Assembly: GCA_003117195.1 (NCBI GenBank)
Contig: BDSI01000007.1
Location: 1 to 64,000 of the forward strand
DNA length: 64,000 nt
Direction of reading: 5' to 3'
DNA from: Eudorina sp. 2006-703-Eu-15
Lineage: Eukaryota > Chlorophyta > Chlorophyceae > Chlamydomonadales > Volvocaceae
Below the pieces are notes generated by a model. It did not search any database and was not told where the DNA came from. It was given only the letters and a program-made list of their open reading frames with translations. Every line of letters begins with the position of its first letter. The stretch's first letter is position 1. Shown here piece after piece: positions 11,440 through 23,100 of the stretch. The translations under genes and the position numbers were made by a program.

Positions 11440-11900
11440 TAATACAATGGTCTATAGACCAATGACTACTGCCGTTCAGCGGTAATTGCTATAGACAATC
11501 GACTATAGACCACCATCTAAAGACCGACGAGGCCAGGCGTCTATAGCTGATTGATCTTTCTGCGCGATAGATAGACGATTCGTCTATAGACCATCATCTA
11601 CAGACGAGGCCCGGTGTAGTAGGTGAGAGCTGGCAAAGGCTTCTCGAGATGCTGGGACAGTGCTTTGCACCGTATTTGAGGAGCAGGGCCGACCATTGTA
11701 CGACACCTACTACACCCGGCATCTATAGATGGCCGTCTGTCTGCACAATAGATCATCGTCTATAGACGCATCGTCTATAGGTGATCCATGCATATGTATA
11801 GATGAGTCGTCTATAGACGACCCAATCGATCGTCTAAAAGGATGGTGTATTGGTCAACTATAGACGACTCGTCTAAAATCGCAAATAGATGGACAATAGA
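11440..11900. repeat. Cluster of CTATAGAC / CGTCTATAGACG palindromes
   Basis: More than ten copies of variants of GTCTATAGAC (for example near 11449, 11490, 11500, 11539, 11581, 11758, 11773, 11808 and 11858) are packed into about 450 bases. The best copies extend to CGTCTATAGACG. Within the cluster, GGTGTAGTAGGTG (11613-11625) is matched in inverse by CACCTACTACACC (about 11702-11714). No open frame of interest was found. Confidence 0.8.
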
Positions 11901-11944
11901 TAGTTTTCCATTTTACAGACGCTTTTGCGAGTACGGGATGCGGG

Positions 11945-12026
11945 GAGAAGTGTTGGCCTGGGCAAGTAGGGCAAGTGTTCCTCCTGCAGCACCCACGGTG
12001 GCGGGTTCGACTCCCGCGAGCTCGGA
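11945..12026 (+). other. tRNA-like sequence (T-arm/B-box), possible tRNA relic or SINE head
   Basis: Bases 12001-12017 form a good T-arm (stem GCGGG/CCCGC, loop TTCGACT, matching the Pol III B-box GGTTCGANTCC). They are preceded by CACC-CAC-GGTG, like a class II variable arm. The upstream part does not give a clean acceptor stem or D-arm, so this is not an intact tRNA. Confidence 0.3.
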
Positions 12027-12329
12027 GCATAGGATGGCATGGCGGTAGTGAGTGTCGTGGACATATATGTTGGGATCGGTACACCCGTACCTGGATGAAT
12101 CGGACCACCGGGCGGGGTCAAGGCTTTATTTCCTGTCTGCAACTCCCACAGCAGCTGCATGCATGCACTGTTTGCTTTGGGGGCCCCTTTGCAATTGCGT
12201 CTGTGTGAGGGGGTGCTTAATGGGTGTTGATTGAGCCATTTCCTTGACCTACCGCGTGTATGCCAGCACTGCACTGGCAGTGCATGGCTTGGTGCTGCTT
12301 GGCGCCCCGCGGCGGTGCAGGAACTAACC

Positions 12330-12377
12330 TTAGTCAGCTTGGGTGTGCCGCTTGTTTGATTGCTTGGCTTGCCGCTG

Positions 12378-12412
<35 letters not shown>

Positions 12413-12463
12413 GTGTGCTGAGCGCATGGGCGCCGCGCCAGGAGGGGGTGAAAGATCAGCCAA
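12330..12463 (-). repeat. (CTG)n/(CAG)n microsatellite, possibly coding poly-Ala or poly-Gln
   Basis: A run of about eleven CTG triplets lies near 12378-12410. On the minus strand one frame reads MADLSPPPGAAPM followed by poly-Ala and ends at a plausible donor (CTAAG|GTTAG at about 12330); another frame reads poly-Gln. No connected second exon could be found. From here to 13209 I see nothing else definite. Confidence 0.5.
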
Positions 12464-13209
12464 CTGTCTGTCGGCTGCACATAAGCTCCCATGATCCTGC
12501 GGGAAGCCAGAGCTCCGTGAAAAGACTGCAACAGCAGCGGCCTTCTGGTCGCCGCAGCAGCGGCGTAATGCTTATTGCAATTGTGGCTCAAGGATTGGGG
12601 CGATAGGGTCCCATGGGTCGGCTGGGGTTAACAGCGGCGGTGACCACAAGCTCAGCATGCAGTGGTCCCCTTGGTGGAGACCGGGTAGCCGCCCAATAAT
12701 CGGGTAGCTGCCCAACCAGCCACCTTGCTGGAGCCAAGCAAGCAAGTATCCGATCGTTGCCTTGCTTGCTTGCGCGCGCTTGAAGGCGGGAGCCTTTCGG
12801 CGACGTCAACTTGTCTTCCAAAACTGGCCTGAAGGTAAGTATTTATAATAAACTGTTTCACGTCTGGGCCTGTGGGAGAGGGACCAGGGGCGAGCGGGCG
12901 ATGCCACGAGATTGGTTACGGCAGTGACAGAGTACCTGTATGGTGAAACCATCCACAACATGTCAACCCTCGAAATGTATCACCAATATTGTATAGGTTT
13001 ACCCTCAAAGTTTATGTGTGATATCGTTGGTACCTTGCGACAGGACTCTTAACGCCTGAAGCAAGTCGCCGTACTGTTCGTTGCCGGAGGCAAGCCCACC
13101 TCTATATTTTCCATTATTTACAACATTACTATTATTCTGTTGTTTACAGCACTATATTTCTTGCAGTTGTTCACAGAGACAACAGCCAGACACAGCAGCA
13201 AGGGTGTCC

Positions 13210-16200
13210 ATGGCCAAGGACAAGCGCAAGAACGAGGAGGCGGCGGAGGATGTTCCTCTTAAAAAGCAAAAGGGAGCGGTGGGTGTATACAATGGAGATT
13301 CAGGCCTGGGTTGGGCGGCGCCGCTAGCGTCATTTGCGCGAGGCAGTTACCGACTGCCTGAACTCACTTTACCTGATGCGAGTCCCCCATTCTAATGTTC
13401 GTGCATTTGTTGTATCGTGTTTTAGTCTATGGCTTCTCACGCGTAACGGAAGGTTCCAGACTTCGAAGCCGTGCATGCAATTCGGCGGCGGTGCGCTACA
13501 ATTTCGCAAAACTCATTTACCAGAAAGATACATTAAGTTGAAATTAAAACTGCATTCGCAGCTGTTTTATGTGCGAATGTACCGTGCTTTGCAACCCGCC
13601 GTTGGGCTGGTATCCAAAAACTCAGGAGGAGGATGCCAAGAAACTGAAGAAGGACAAGAAGAAGAAGGAGGCTGAAGGGGGGGAGGTCAAGGTGCCTGCA
13701 CCTGCGGTCAACGGCACTAACGAAAAGAAGTCGAAGAAGGACAAGGCGGCCGCTGCCGCGGCCCCCCAAGAGGCACCCGCTCCAGAACCCGCCGCTGCCA
13801 AGGTAAGCACTTCCAGCGCGGCCACGCGCTGCAACAACACCAGCATACTTTAGCGCACTATACCAGTCAAGTTGATTGTGTACGGCGTGGGTGTACGGCT
13901 ATCTGCCCTGTCGACCCCTCGCCCCGCACCCCTCACTGATGTTTGCGAGACTCGAGTCTGCATGTCGACTGGCACCCGCCTCCATCGCATCCTGCCCAGT
14001 GTTCGGTTTCACTGCAGGTCCCCTTCGTAACATTGCTTTCTAGCGTTCGGCCAAGTACCAAACCAGATGCCAGACCTGCACAGTCCGTGACGGGCTGCTA
14101 CTGCCGGTCCGATGTCCGCAACTGCTGCAATCCAGTAGTGTACATCGCACTATCCGTAGAGTTGTAGATTTGCCGTTGCCGTGCATGCCACTGTAAATAC
14201 AGCGGTTGCGTAGCGGTGCATATGGCGAAGCAAGTGAGAGAGAGGCCAAATGGGGTACCGGTCGTACTGTGTCCCCAGAAGGAGAAGAAGGACAAGAAGA
14301 AGGGCAGGAAGGAGGCAGCACAGGAGGAGGAGAAGGAGGAGCCAGCCGCCGAGGCGGCGGTAACGGCAGCAGCCAACGGGGACGCTGCCCCGGCGGCGGA
14401 GGAGCAAGAAGCGGGCAAGAAGAGCAAGAAGCAGAAGAAGGAGAAGCGGGCTGCTGCGGAAGCGGAGAAACAGGGCGAGCAGGAGCCGCAGCCGCCACAG
14501 CAGCAGCAACCGGCGGGGCCTGAGGCGGCGTCCAACGGCGGCGGCGACAAGAAGGCTAAGAAGAAGGACAAGAAGAAGGGCAAGGAGGAGGAGAAGGAGG
14601 AGGAGCCGGCGGCGCCGCCAACTCCGGCTGCGACGGAACCGGCGGCGGAGCCGGCGACCGCCGGCACCAGCGGCAAGAAAGACAAGAAGAAGAAGGACAA
14701 GAAGAAGGAAGCCGAGGAGGCGGCGCCCGCGCCCGCGCCAGTCGCGGCGGTGGCGGCAGCAGAGCCGGCGGAGGCGGAGGCGGGGCCAAGCGGCAAGAAG
14801 AGTAAGAAGGACAAGAAGCGCAAGAGCGACGCCATGGAGATGGATGCGGCCGAGGAGCCGAAGGAGGACGGCAAGGAGGCGGCCAAGGGGCAACAGGAGG
14901 ACAACAGCAAGCCGGGGCGAACGGGCGAGAGAGCAGCCAGGAACCCGGGTCCGCGAACGGACAGGTAGGTCCGGTTGGGGGTCAGCGAGCAGGGATCGCG
15001 GGGCCGGGCTGGGTTGGCGGTCTGCAGCTGGTGGGTGGTTGGGGTCGGAACGGTTTGCCGGGGCCCAAACGACGAGCGTTGTGGCTTGTGGGACGCGTTG
15101 GTGGAAGGTTGTCGGTTGTGTCACGCGCGCAGGCTCTCAGCCATGACGTCACAAACAAACGAAGCCCAACCTGTTCCCGGCGAGCAGAGCAAGTGTCGTT
15201 GATTACACTCTGATGGCGTTTGGGGGAGCGGAACCCCTAGGAGCGCACCCCTTGGGGACACCATCCCCAGCCATTCAGCTCGGCTTGTCGGTCATGCTGA
15301 GCTTCCGTGGTTCGCTGCCTCAGCCACCGTCGTCTGCAACGCCGTCATGCTTGGTGCTTCTGCACCGTGTTCCTAAGGGATGCCGTTCGTAGCATGTGAT
15401 CTTGTCGACCGGGCGGCGTCCTCTGTGCGGTTATGTTTCTGCACAAGCGCGCGCACGCCCTCGTCCTACACGCCGGGGTTGCCTTGAAACGGTCTGCCGG
15501 ATGATTCCGTTGGGTTTCGGAGCAGGAAAAGCGCGGGATTAGCCCCGGCGCGAGTGCTGGTGACTCGAAAGGCGGTCGGAGCGGCAAAGAGGATGGGACG
15601 GCTCCGGCGAATGGAAAAGAGCGCAATGGTCAGGTAGGAGGGAGGTACGGCAGCCCGTACGACAGTGCGCCGCACGACAGCAGCTCCGGTGAGGTAACTC
15701 CCAGACCGCCATTCACAGCCCTACACCTGCCAGCGCTTGATCACTTGCACTATCGATTGCCTCCGCGGCAAAAGCTCCCGCGAACCTGGGCAAGAACTGA
15801 AGCGCAACCCTTCGCATTAATGTCCCACTTTTGTCGGCGGTGTCTTGACCCGCAGAGTGCTTCACGACTTTGAATTGCTGGGTCCCGTGTGCGGTGCCGT
15901 GCCTGCCCAAATCTGCACGTGATGTAAATTATGGGCTGGAAGGACGACTAGGAGGAGGAGGAGATTAGTAGCATCGACTCAATTCGTGGCACGCACACAC
16001 ACACACACATGGCGACTTGGACTGACATCTACGATGGTGCCCCGACCCATGGGTCTGTTCCGCGCGTCCTCGCAGAACGGCACCGGCGGCAAGGCTTTCC
16101 AGCGAGTGAAGGCCGAGGAGGTGAGGCAGCGGAGGCGGAGAGGCGGCGGCCCGGACTGCGCGTTTGCTGGCGCGCGTGAACCTGGTTGGCTTGCTCTTGT

Positions 16201-17419
16201 GCACTCTTGGGCAGTTGGATCGGGCCGTGTTGGGTGGGGCGGGGTCAGCTGGGGTGCGGGTCGTGACTGGCCGGCGAGACGGAGGGGGGTCCAAGGGGAG
16301 TCGTTGAGTCGTAGCCAGCCCAGCTCACCCGGGAGCCCATCGCCCGGCGTCGGTTGGGCCCCGTCGGGTTCCCGAGGCCACCTGCAGACGCTGCCGACGT
16401 GTCCACCGGTCCTAACCCACCCCCCTACCAATTTCCTATACACCCCCCTCTGCTGCATCTCCCTTTGTTTTGATTCCGATGCTTCTTCCGAGCCCGCCCC
16501 GGCAAACTACCTTGTCATGTAAACCCGCCTGCACTCTCGTCTTGTGGTGGCGCAGTGGCTGGGAAAGAAGGGAGCCATCGACAACTCGTACGTGGGGACC
16601 TTTGGAGAGGCGGGCTGGGGATTCAAGGCGCAGCAGGTCCTGGGAGCGGTGCGAGGAAAGTGAGTACGGCAGTGTACGGCGGGGTATTGCTCGGCCATGG
16701 GGGTGGCGTGGGAGAGGCGGGCACGGAGGAGGGTTGCGTAAGGGTGCTTGATCTGAAGGGTTTCTCAGACTGTCTCGACGACGTTATAAGAGGAGACTGT
16801 TTGCAAAATATCTTTATGTAATTGGAGATGCGGGCAGTTACCTTTTGAGGACACGCCCGATCGCGAGACCATCACGAGTTGACGTCGCTGGGGCGTATGC
16901 CGCAGGCGTTGCATACCGGGCCGGACCGCCCGTTCGGGGATTCGACGGGGACCCTTCTCCTCCCTGGGGTTATTGCTGCCCGGGGCCCGGGGCATCACTG
17001 CCTTGGTTCCCATGCGAAAGCTGCGTCTCCCAGCTTCTCTGTGGCTCTTTTCCCCGCGGAGTCAGCGGACTTGTCATTCTGCGTGTCGATTCGCGAAACT
17101 GCTTTGCGCGTGTACCCTTGGGAGGTTGGGCAGCATACAATCATGTCCATAATGCAAACCTTTGCGCCCCGCGGTGCTCAGGGCGTCTCCAGGGCTTTAC
17201 CTCCGCCTAGCCTCCTCCTGAAAGAACCTTTCTGCGCCCGGCCGTGCGCCTCGCCCGCCCCCATGTGATGTTTGCCCTCCGCGCCCTTCCCCCCTCCCGC
17301 CCTCCCTCCCCAGGGACTTCCGCCACGAGAAGACGAAGAAGAAGCGGGGCTCGTACCGGGGCGGCGCCATCGATCCGCACGCGACCTTCTCCACCAAGTT
17401 TGAATCGGATGATGAGTGA
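13210..17419 (+). CDS. NOLC1: Nopp140/SRP40-type nucleolar phosphoprotein
   Basis: Seven-exon model: 13210-13278, 13626-13802, 14279-14964, 15526-15633, 16076-16120, 16556-about 16661, about 17313-17419. The long central exons encode alternating Lys-rich and acidic/Ala-Pro blocks (KKSKKDK, KKDKKKGKEEEKEEE), the low-complexity style of Nopp140. The C-terminus carries the diagnostic SRP40 domain: FQRVKAEE, then GAIDNSYVGTFGEAGWGFKA, then DFRHEKTKKKRGSYRGG and IDPHATFSTKFESDDE, ending at TGA 17417-17419. The family chaperones snoRNPs between nucleolus and Cajal bodies and binds RNA polymerase I. Exon 3 is one base short of the phase needed by its neighbours (probably one G lost near 14915); with it restored, two successive exons end in NGQ. 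The start ATG at 13210 gives MAKDKRKNEEAAEDVPLKKQ. Confidence 0.9.
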
Positions 17420-20144
17420 TGAGACGACGTGAGGTGCGGCGTGGAACGGAGTGAAGCGAAAGTGACATCGTGGGTTAGGAAGTGGTGCGACGTGGGGACG
17501 AAAGTGGTCACGTAGAGGTGCAACGAGGTGTCTCGAGGCTGGCAGTGGCTGTGGGGCTGTCCATGGCCGTCGTGGACTGAGAGGGCGTTGGCTGAGTGGA
17601 CTTTTGGACTTCGAGTGGGCTGTCAGTAATAATTGAGGAGGACTCAGCGCGTGCGGATACATGAGGGGTTGAGCACAGAAGCTTGGCGCGTCATTGAATC
17701 CACCCGCGTTCAACGTTGAGCGGCCAGCAGTCGCAGTCGCGGAGAATAGGATAGTGAGGCCGGTGGTGAGGGGAGCGGCGGGATGCGGCAGCCGTGGAGT
17801 GCAAGCGTGAAGTGCTCGATCCAGCGGTGTTGGTAGAGGGGCCCTGGTGGTGTTAAGAGAGGGACCCTGCCGTGCGTTGGTGCGTATCATGTCGTCAACA
17901 TGTGAGCTCATAAGATGGCGACATCCGCAGTCGTAGTACTCCAAGGGTGTGTATGCTGGGGGCGGAGGCCTGCGCCCGATCCTGCGCCTGGGCGGAGGCC
18001 TCACCCAACATCGAGGGAGGCATGTTTCACGTACGTCTCACAGAACAAAGGGGGACGGCGACAGAGACACCTGCTGTAGCCGCAGTGTGTCGTTGCCACA
18101 CGACCGGTGCGCCAATCCTTCACCCTCCGGCAGTGTTGTCGTTGGTGGCCTGGGGTTACCCGTGAGTGAGTATGCATGTGATCCTCTTGACGGCGTGGAA
18201 GAGCTGGGCGGTGGGTGGGAGCCGGTGCTGGTGCTGGGAAGGGCTGGGAGCTGGTGCTGAGTCCCCAAGATGGACTCGGGCGGGTCCCGGGAATCCCGGC
18301 TTCCTCGGCGCTCCCAAATGACCCCGTGTGCCTCGTCACGTCTTCCCAACCTGATATCCGCTTCCGCGTGTGGGCGTTGACTACGGGAAGCGGCCCCGAC
18401 TGTACATCCGTCTGCGTGATCTCCACGACTCCACCCATTTGGATTTTGGAATGATGACGGACGGAGCTAATGCGTTGTGACTACCTCTTTGAACCTATCA
18501 ACCCGCGTAAAGCCCCCGACTGCACCACCTGGGAGGGGGTATGAAGCTATCAACTACACAGCCGGATGTTGGTTGGGGTGACGGATCAGGATGGGTGCCC
18601 GAACCGCCCCGCATGCCAATCGGTCAGCGCACACAACAGAATGGCAGGAGTACCAGAGCAGTACCCCGACATGTGCGCCCCCAAACGAACAAGAACGACG
18701 CGAAGAAAGCGCCGGCCGACGCACGGACATGTCACGAGGGAAAACCTGCCTCGCTCGAAATGTACGGCAACTGCCGTACTGTGTCGCAGAGACAACAGCG
18801 ACGCGGACCCAACGGGGAGCCTCTGTATCAAGTACCACTCATTCATCCACACAAACTCCAATACAAAATTCCTTGGGACCAACACCATTGAACGTTCCTG
18901 CGTGACATTCAGGACCGCCATCACCGATGCCACCCAAGCAATGGCCCGTGAAGGGTTATCCAAGCCAATGAGTAAACGAAGGCAACCTTCCAATCGAAAG
19001 AGAGCTATGAGTGCGGCTAGTGGGTGCTGTGCATGGACAGCTAGCTACCAAGAGCCGCCTGTACGACAGCACGTACGGCTGTGCAGGTGCAGGGCCACGC
19101 CTGAGCACGCAGCTGGCAAAGAATATAATCTAATGGAGCGTACGTACATGTCTCGACCAACAAAGCAAATACAGTTGCGGGTGTGTTTGTGCGCCGCTGC
19201 GCTCAAAAAGTCTCCCATCAATGTCGCGTATTGCAGCAGTCTCCTGCGCGAAGGTCCTGACCCGTTAGCGGGAAAAGCTGCGCGAAATGATCCCTGCCGC
19301 GTCCTCCAAACAGTGAAGCGACTAACGAACACATTCCCAACGAAAATTCTTCAAAAGCAAACGACCGACCGACCGAGAAGGGTCGCGGAGTATGTACGAC
19401 TCCGTATACCCCGCCCGGCCACGCGAACAGAAAAACCTCCTACGCATTCCGGTTGGTGTCCAGTCCCAATCTGTGAGTGTCATTGCCAAAATCGATGTCC
19501 AAAAGCAAAAGCACCAAGTGTTGCGCGGTTCCAAAACTTCGATGACCAGCCAGGCGCCGTCGGGGCGTCTACCCCTACCCATACGAGGCGACTGCGGGGC
19601 GGCAGTCAACAGCGGCCCTCCGGATTCGTGCGGTCCTGATCCGAATCAAGGTAAGTCAACACGCGCCAGGTTGGGCCAAGTGGGTTGACGGCCAGGGCGG
19701 GCGTGCTACTGTGCACCCTAGAGACAAAACTCCTTCGACTGAATTCACGGACCGCGTTGGTTGGGATAAGTTGCAAGAAACAAAGCCAAGACCCGGGACC
19801 AGCCAGTGCTCGGGTGCGTGGGTGCATCGGACAATCAACGGCCACGTGCGACACGCGTACGTGCAGTTCCACACCAACAAAAGCGCATCAGCTGCACCAC
19901 CACGAAGCATCCTCACCCTCACCCTCACCCTCCTTGAAACACGGCCCCCGACACGGTCGCTTGACCCGGCACCCCTATCAGCACCCCTAGCACCCGGTGA
20001 GTGGTTCCAAGTACAAAAGGGAGCTTTGCCGAACCAGTCGCCAACTGCTCACGCCAGCAATCCCAGCCACGCGGCCCAGAGCCCCGCCACCGCGCGCTTA
20101 TGCTTCTGTTAGCCGTCGCCGCCGCTCGCGACCCGCGGCCGCCG
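17420..20144. other. Convergent intergenic region between NOLC1 and gene A
   Basis: About 2.7 kb between two converging 3' ends, so it should hold both 3' UTRs. A 357-codon open frame at 18566-19639 (plus) has no recognisable motif and reads like chance in stop-poor DNA. I see no conserved RNA or mobile-element feature. Confidence 0.4.
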
Positions 20145-23100
20145 CTACTCCGCCGCCGCCCCCAGCGCGACCGACACCTCTTGCCACCCGCAGTCCACTG
20201 CTCCTGCGCCGCCGCCGCCGCACCCAGCGCCGTTGCCGCTGCTGATTGCTCCCAACAGACGCTGCTTGACGAAGACGCCCGCGGCCGCCGCCAGCGCCGC
20301 CACCGTGGCCGCGGCCGCCGCCACCGGCACCGCCGCCGTCAAGGCACCAAGCCCAGTGCCCGCGGCCATGACGGTCGTCGAGGCGCATCCGACAACGGCC
20401 GCCGCCGCCGCCGCCGCCGCTGCCAGCGGCCAGTCCACACACAGGGATAGCTCCTCAAGCAGGCACGGCAGATGCGGCGTTGACGGGGCCGGCGCCGTCA
20501 GGGCCGGCGCGAGGTCATGCTCCGAAACTGCCTGACCCACGGGTCGCGAGTCCGCGGGCGCCACCTGGTCGCACTCGAGCTGACGGCGCTGCGCCGCTGC
20601 GCAGACGGCGCGGACGCGGGCGCGCTGTTTGAATTTACATTTGAATTTGAATCTTACGGTCGTCGAAAAAGGTGCCCAGGCGCGCGAGAAGGCGCTGTCA
20701 CAGGCGGGGGATGCGGCTTCGTCACGCGAGTGACCCTCCCCCGGGTGGCGGCCGTCACCGCCCGGGCCTGGAAGTATTGTTGAAAGCTCACGAGTACGAA
20801 CGCTCGGCGGCGGAGGCGACGACGTCGTCGGGCGGGCCAGCAGCCGATCGCCGCCGCCGTCACTACTGCCGCAGGCGCTGACGTCGCCGACGTCGCTGAA
20901 GCAGCTCCGGCCGCTGTGCGTCGAGGCCGCGGCACTGCAGCTACTGCCATCGTCGCAGCTGCTGCTGCGGCTGCTGCTGCGACAGGAGCTCAAATCGGCG
21001 CTGCCGAAGCAGCTACTGCCGCAACTTCGACATCTCCGGCTACTGCCGGACACGCCAGAGTCGTGTTCCTTTCCATGCAGGTGCTGCTCCGAGACCAGCT
21101 CCCTTGCCCCATTATTGCTGTTGCTCGTACTGCTGCTACTGCTGCTGCCACTGCTGCTGCTGCTGCTGCCGCGGCTGCGGTGGAGGAGGTCCGGCGGCTC
21201 CAGGTGCGACCCCTGGGTCCGCGCCGTACGTTCCGCGAGCAGGCCCCGCAGGTCCTCCGCCGTCGCCGCCAAGCCGCACTGACCAAGGAAGGACAGCACC
21301 GACGCGGCCACCGCCTCCAACGCGACGCCGTCGCAGCCTGCGCTCATGATGTCCGCGGCGGCGGCGGCGTCGTCACCGCCGACGCCAGCGGCCGCCGACG
21401 TGCGACCGGCCGGCGCACTGACGGCGGTCAGGACATGCGATATGTCGTACGCCAGCGGAAGGAAATGCTCCTGGTACGACGCTGCTGCTGCTGCTGCTCC
21501 TGCAGCGGCGGCGGCGGCAGCGGCAGCGGCAGCGGCGCGCACGGGACTGCCCGCGGCCGCCACCGCGTCAGATGCGTCGGTGATAACCGACCCATGGGTC
21601 TCTTCGGGCGGCTCTCCCTGCTTTGCGTTATCGGCCCACTGGCTCAGCGGCTGCTGCGACGCCATGGCGGCACACAGGCCGCACAGTTCTGCCGCCGCCG
21701 CCGTCGTCGGCAGCACCAGCAGCGGCAGCGTCGCCAGCGGCCGGCTGCTGCTGCCGCCGCCGCCGCCGGTCACGCCCGCGGGAAATGCCGCCGTCGCCGC
21801 CATCCTCGCCGCGACAGCGTCGTCACCGCTGCAGCTGCAGTAGCAGGAACAGCGCGCGTCGGCGGTGTCGGGTGTGATGGCGTTCGTGGCGGCGGCAGTT
21901 GCTGCCACGGGCCGCGATGGCGTCGACGGCGGTGGCGCCAGCAGGTGGACGAACATGACGCCCGGACGGGAGGGGCGGGGCAGCGCAAACCTGCGGCGGC
22001 GGAGGTTTGCGGCGTGGCGGCGGCGGGACGGCGATGGATAGGGCGCCAAATCCCTTACCAGGGAGTCAACACCGGACTCAACACAGCCCGGTGAGGACGG
22101 CGTCATCGGGTCGTGGCGCAGGTCTGCACAGACGCGTGCCGTGTCTGCCGTGCTTTTGTCAATCTTTGTGCAAATCCACGGTATGTATAGTATGGACTGA
22201 ACGCACAGGCCAGTCGCCAGTGAGAACTGGAACAAGATATGCAGGCAGGTTCGGTTTCATGCTTGAACCAGTTCATTTTCGAAGTTTATTGGCGCGCATA
22301 CCTGAGCTTCAGCGGACGGGCACACACGGCTTCAGCCTCCTCCTCCTCGCGCAGGTCGCCATCCATGTACGGCAGCAGCAACTCGTCCAGTACGACATCG
22401 CCGCAGGTGCCGACCACCACCAGGCGCACCGCAGCGGCGTCGGCGGCAACGGAGGCGCTGCTACCGTCGGGGGCGCGGCTTCGGCGGCGGGGGCCACTCT
22501 GGAGCCCCAGCATCGCCGTGGACTTCCAAGACGTACATCTCGAAGCTGCAGTCGTCGCGCTTCTGCGCGGGAAGGCGCCGGTCTTGGTCACCTCGACTGT
22601 CACGCAGCCGTCGCCGCATGCGACCTGCGCCGCCGCCGCCTCCGCCGCCTCCGCCGTTGCCACTGAGACCGCGACGGGTGACATGGAGACCGATGGGTCG
22701 GCCTGGCTGCTACTGCTGGTGGCGCTGCCACTGATGCTACTGCGGCGTCCCGCGACGGGGTTGCCCGGCCGGCCCAGACCCTGCGACCCATGGGTCGGTG
22801 CGGCCGACCGGGCCGCCTGCGTTCCATGGATCCTCACGAACGCCTCCAGGGAGCTCCGCCGGTGCTGCTGCCGCACCCACCCAGGCGGCGGCGGACCTCG
22901 CCCCCACGCGTTTCCCTCCGGCTCTTCAAACCCCAACGCGAGCGTGTCCGATTCCTTGCAACGCGTTCGTTGGATGGCGAGCCCTGGGGCCTCCCACAGC
23001 CGCGCCGGGCGGCACGGCTGGCAGCCCTGCGGCTGTAGCTGCGGCTGTAGCTTCAGTGAGGACAACAGGTCCGGCAGCATCGCCGCCTGCTCCATACTCT

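Noticed and set aside
12001..12017. Intact tRNA gene
   Set aside because: Only the T-arm is convincing; the 3' GAGCTCG has no matching 5' acceptor strand within tRNA distance.
18566..19639. 357-codon plus-strand open frame between NOLC1 and gene A
   Set aside because: No domain, no plausible introns and no paralogue; composition resembles UTR/intergenic DNA.
20916..22094. Open frame of 392 codons on the plus strand opposite gene A
   Set aside because: It is the antisense of GC-rich Ala/Gly coding repeats, rich in Arg runs, with no motif; the minus-strand frame has paralogues and conserved splice phases.
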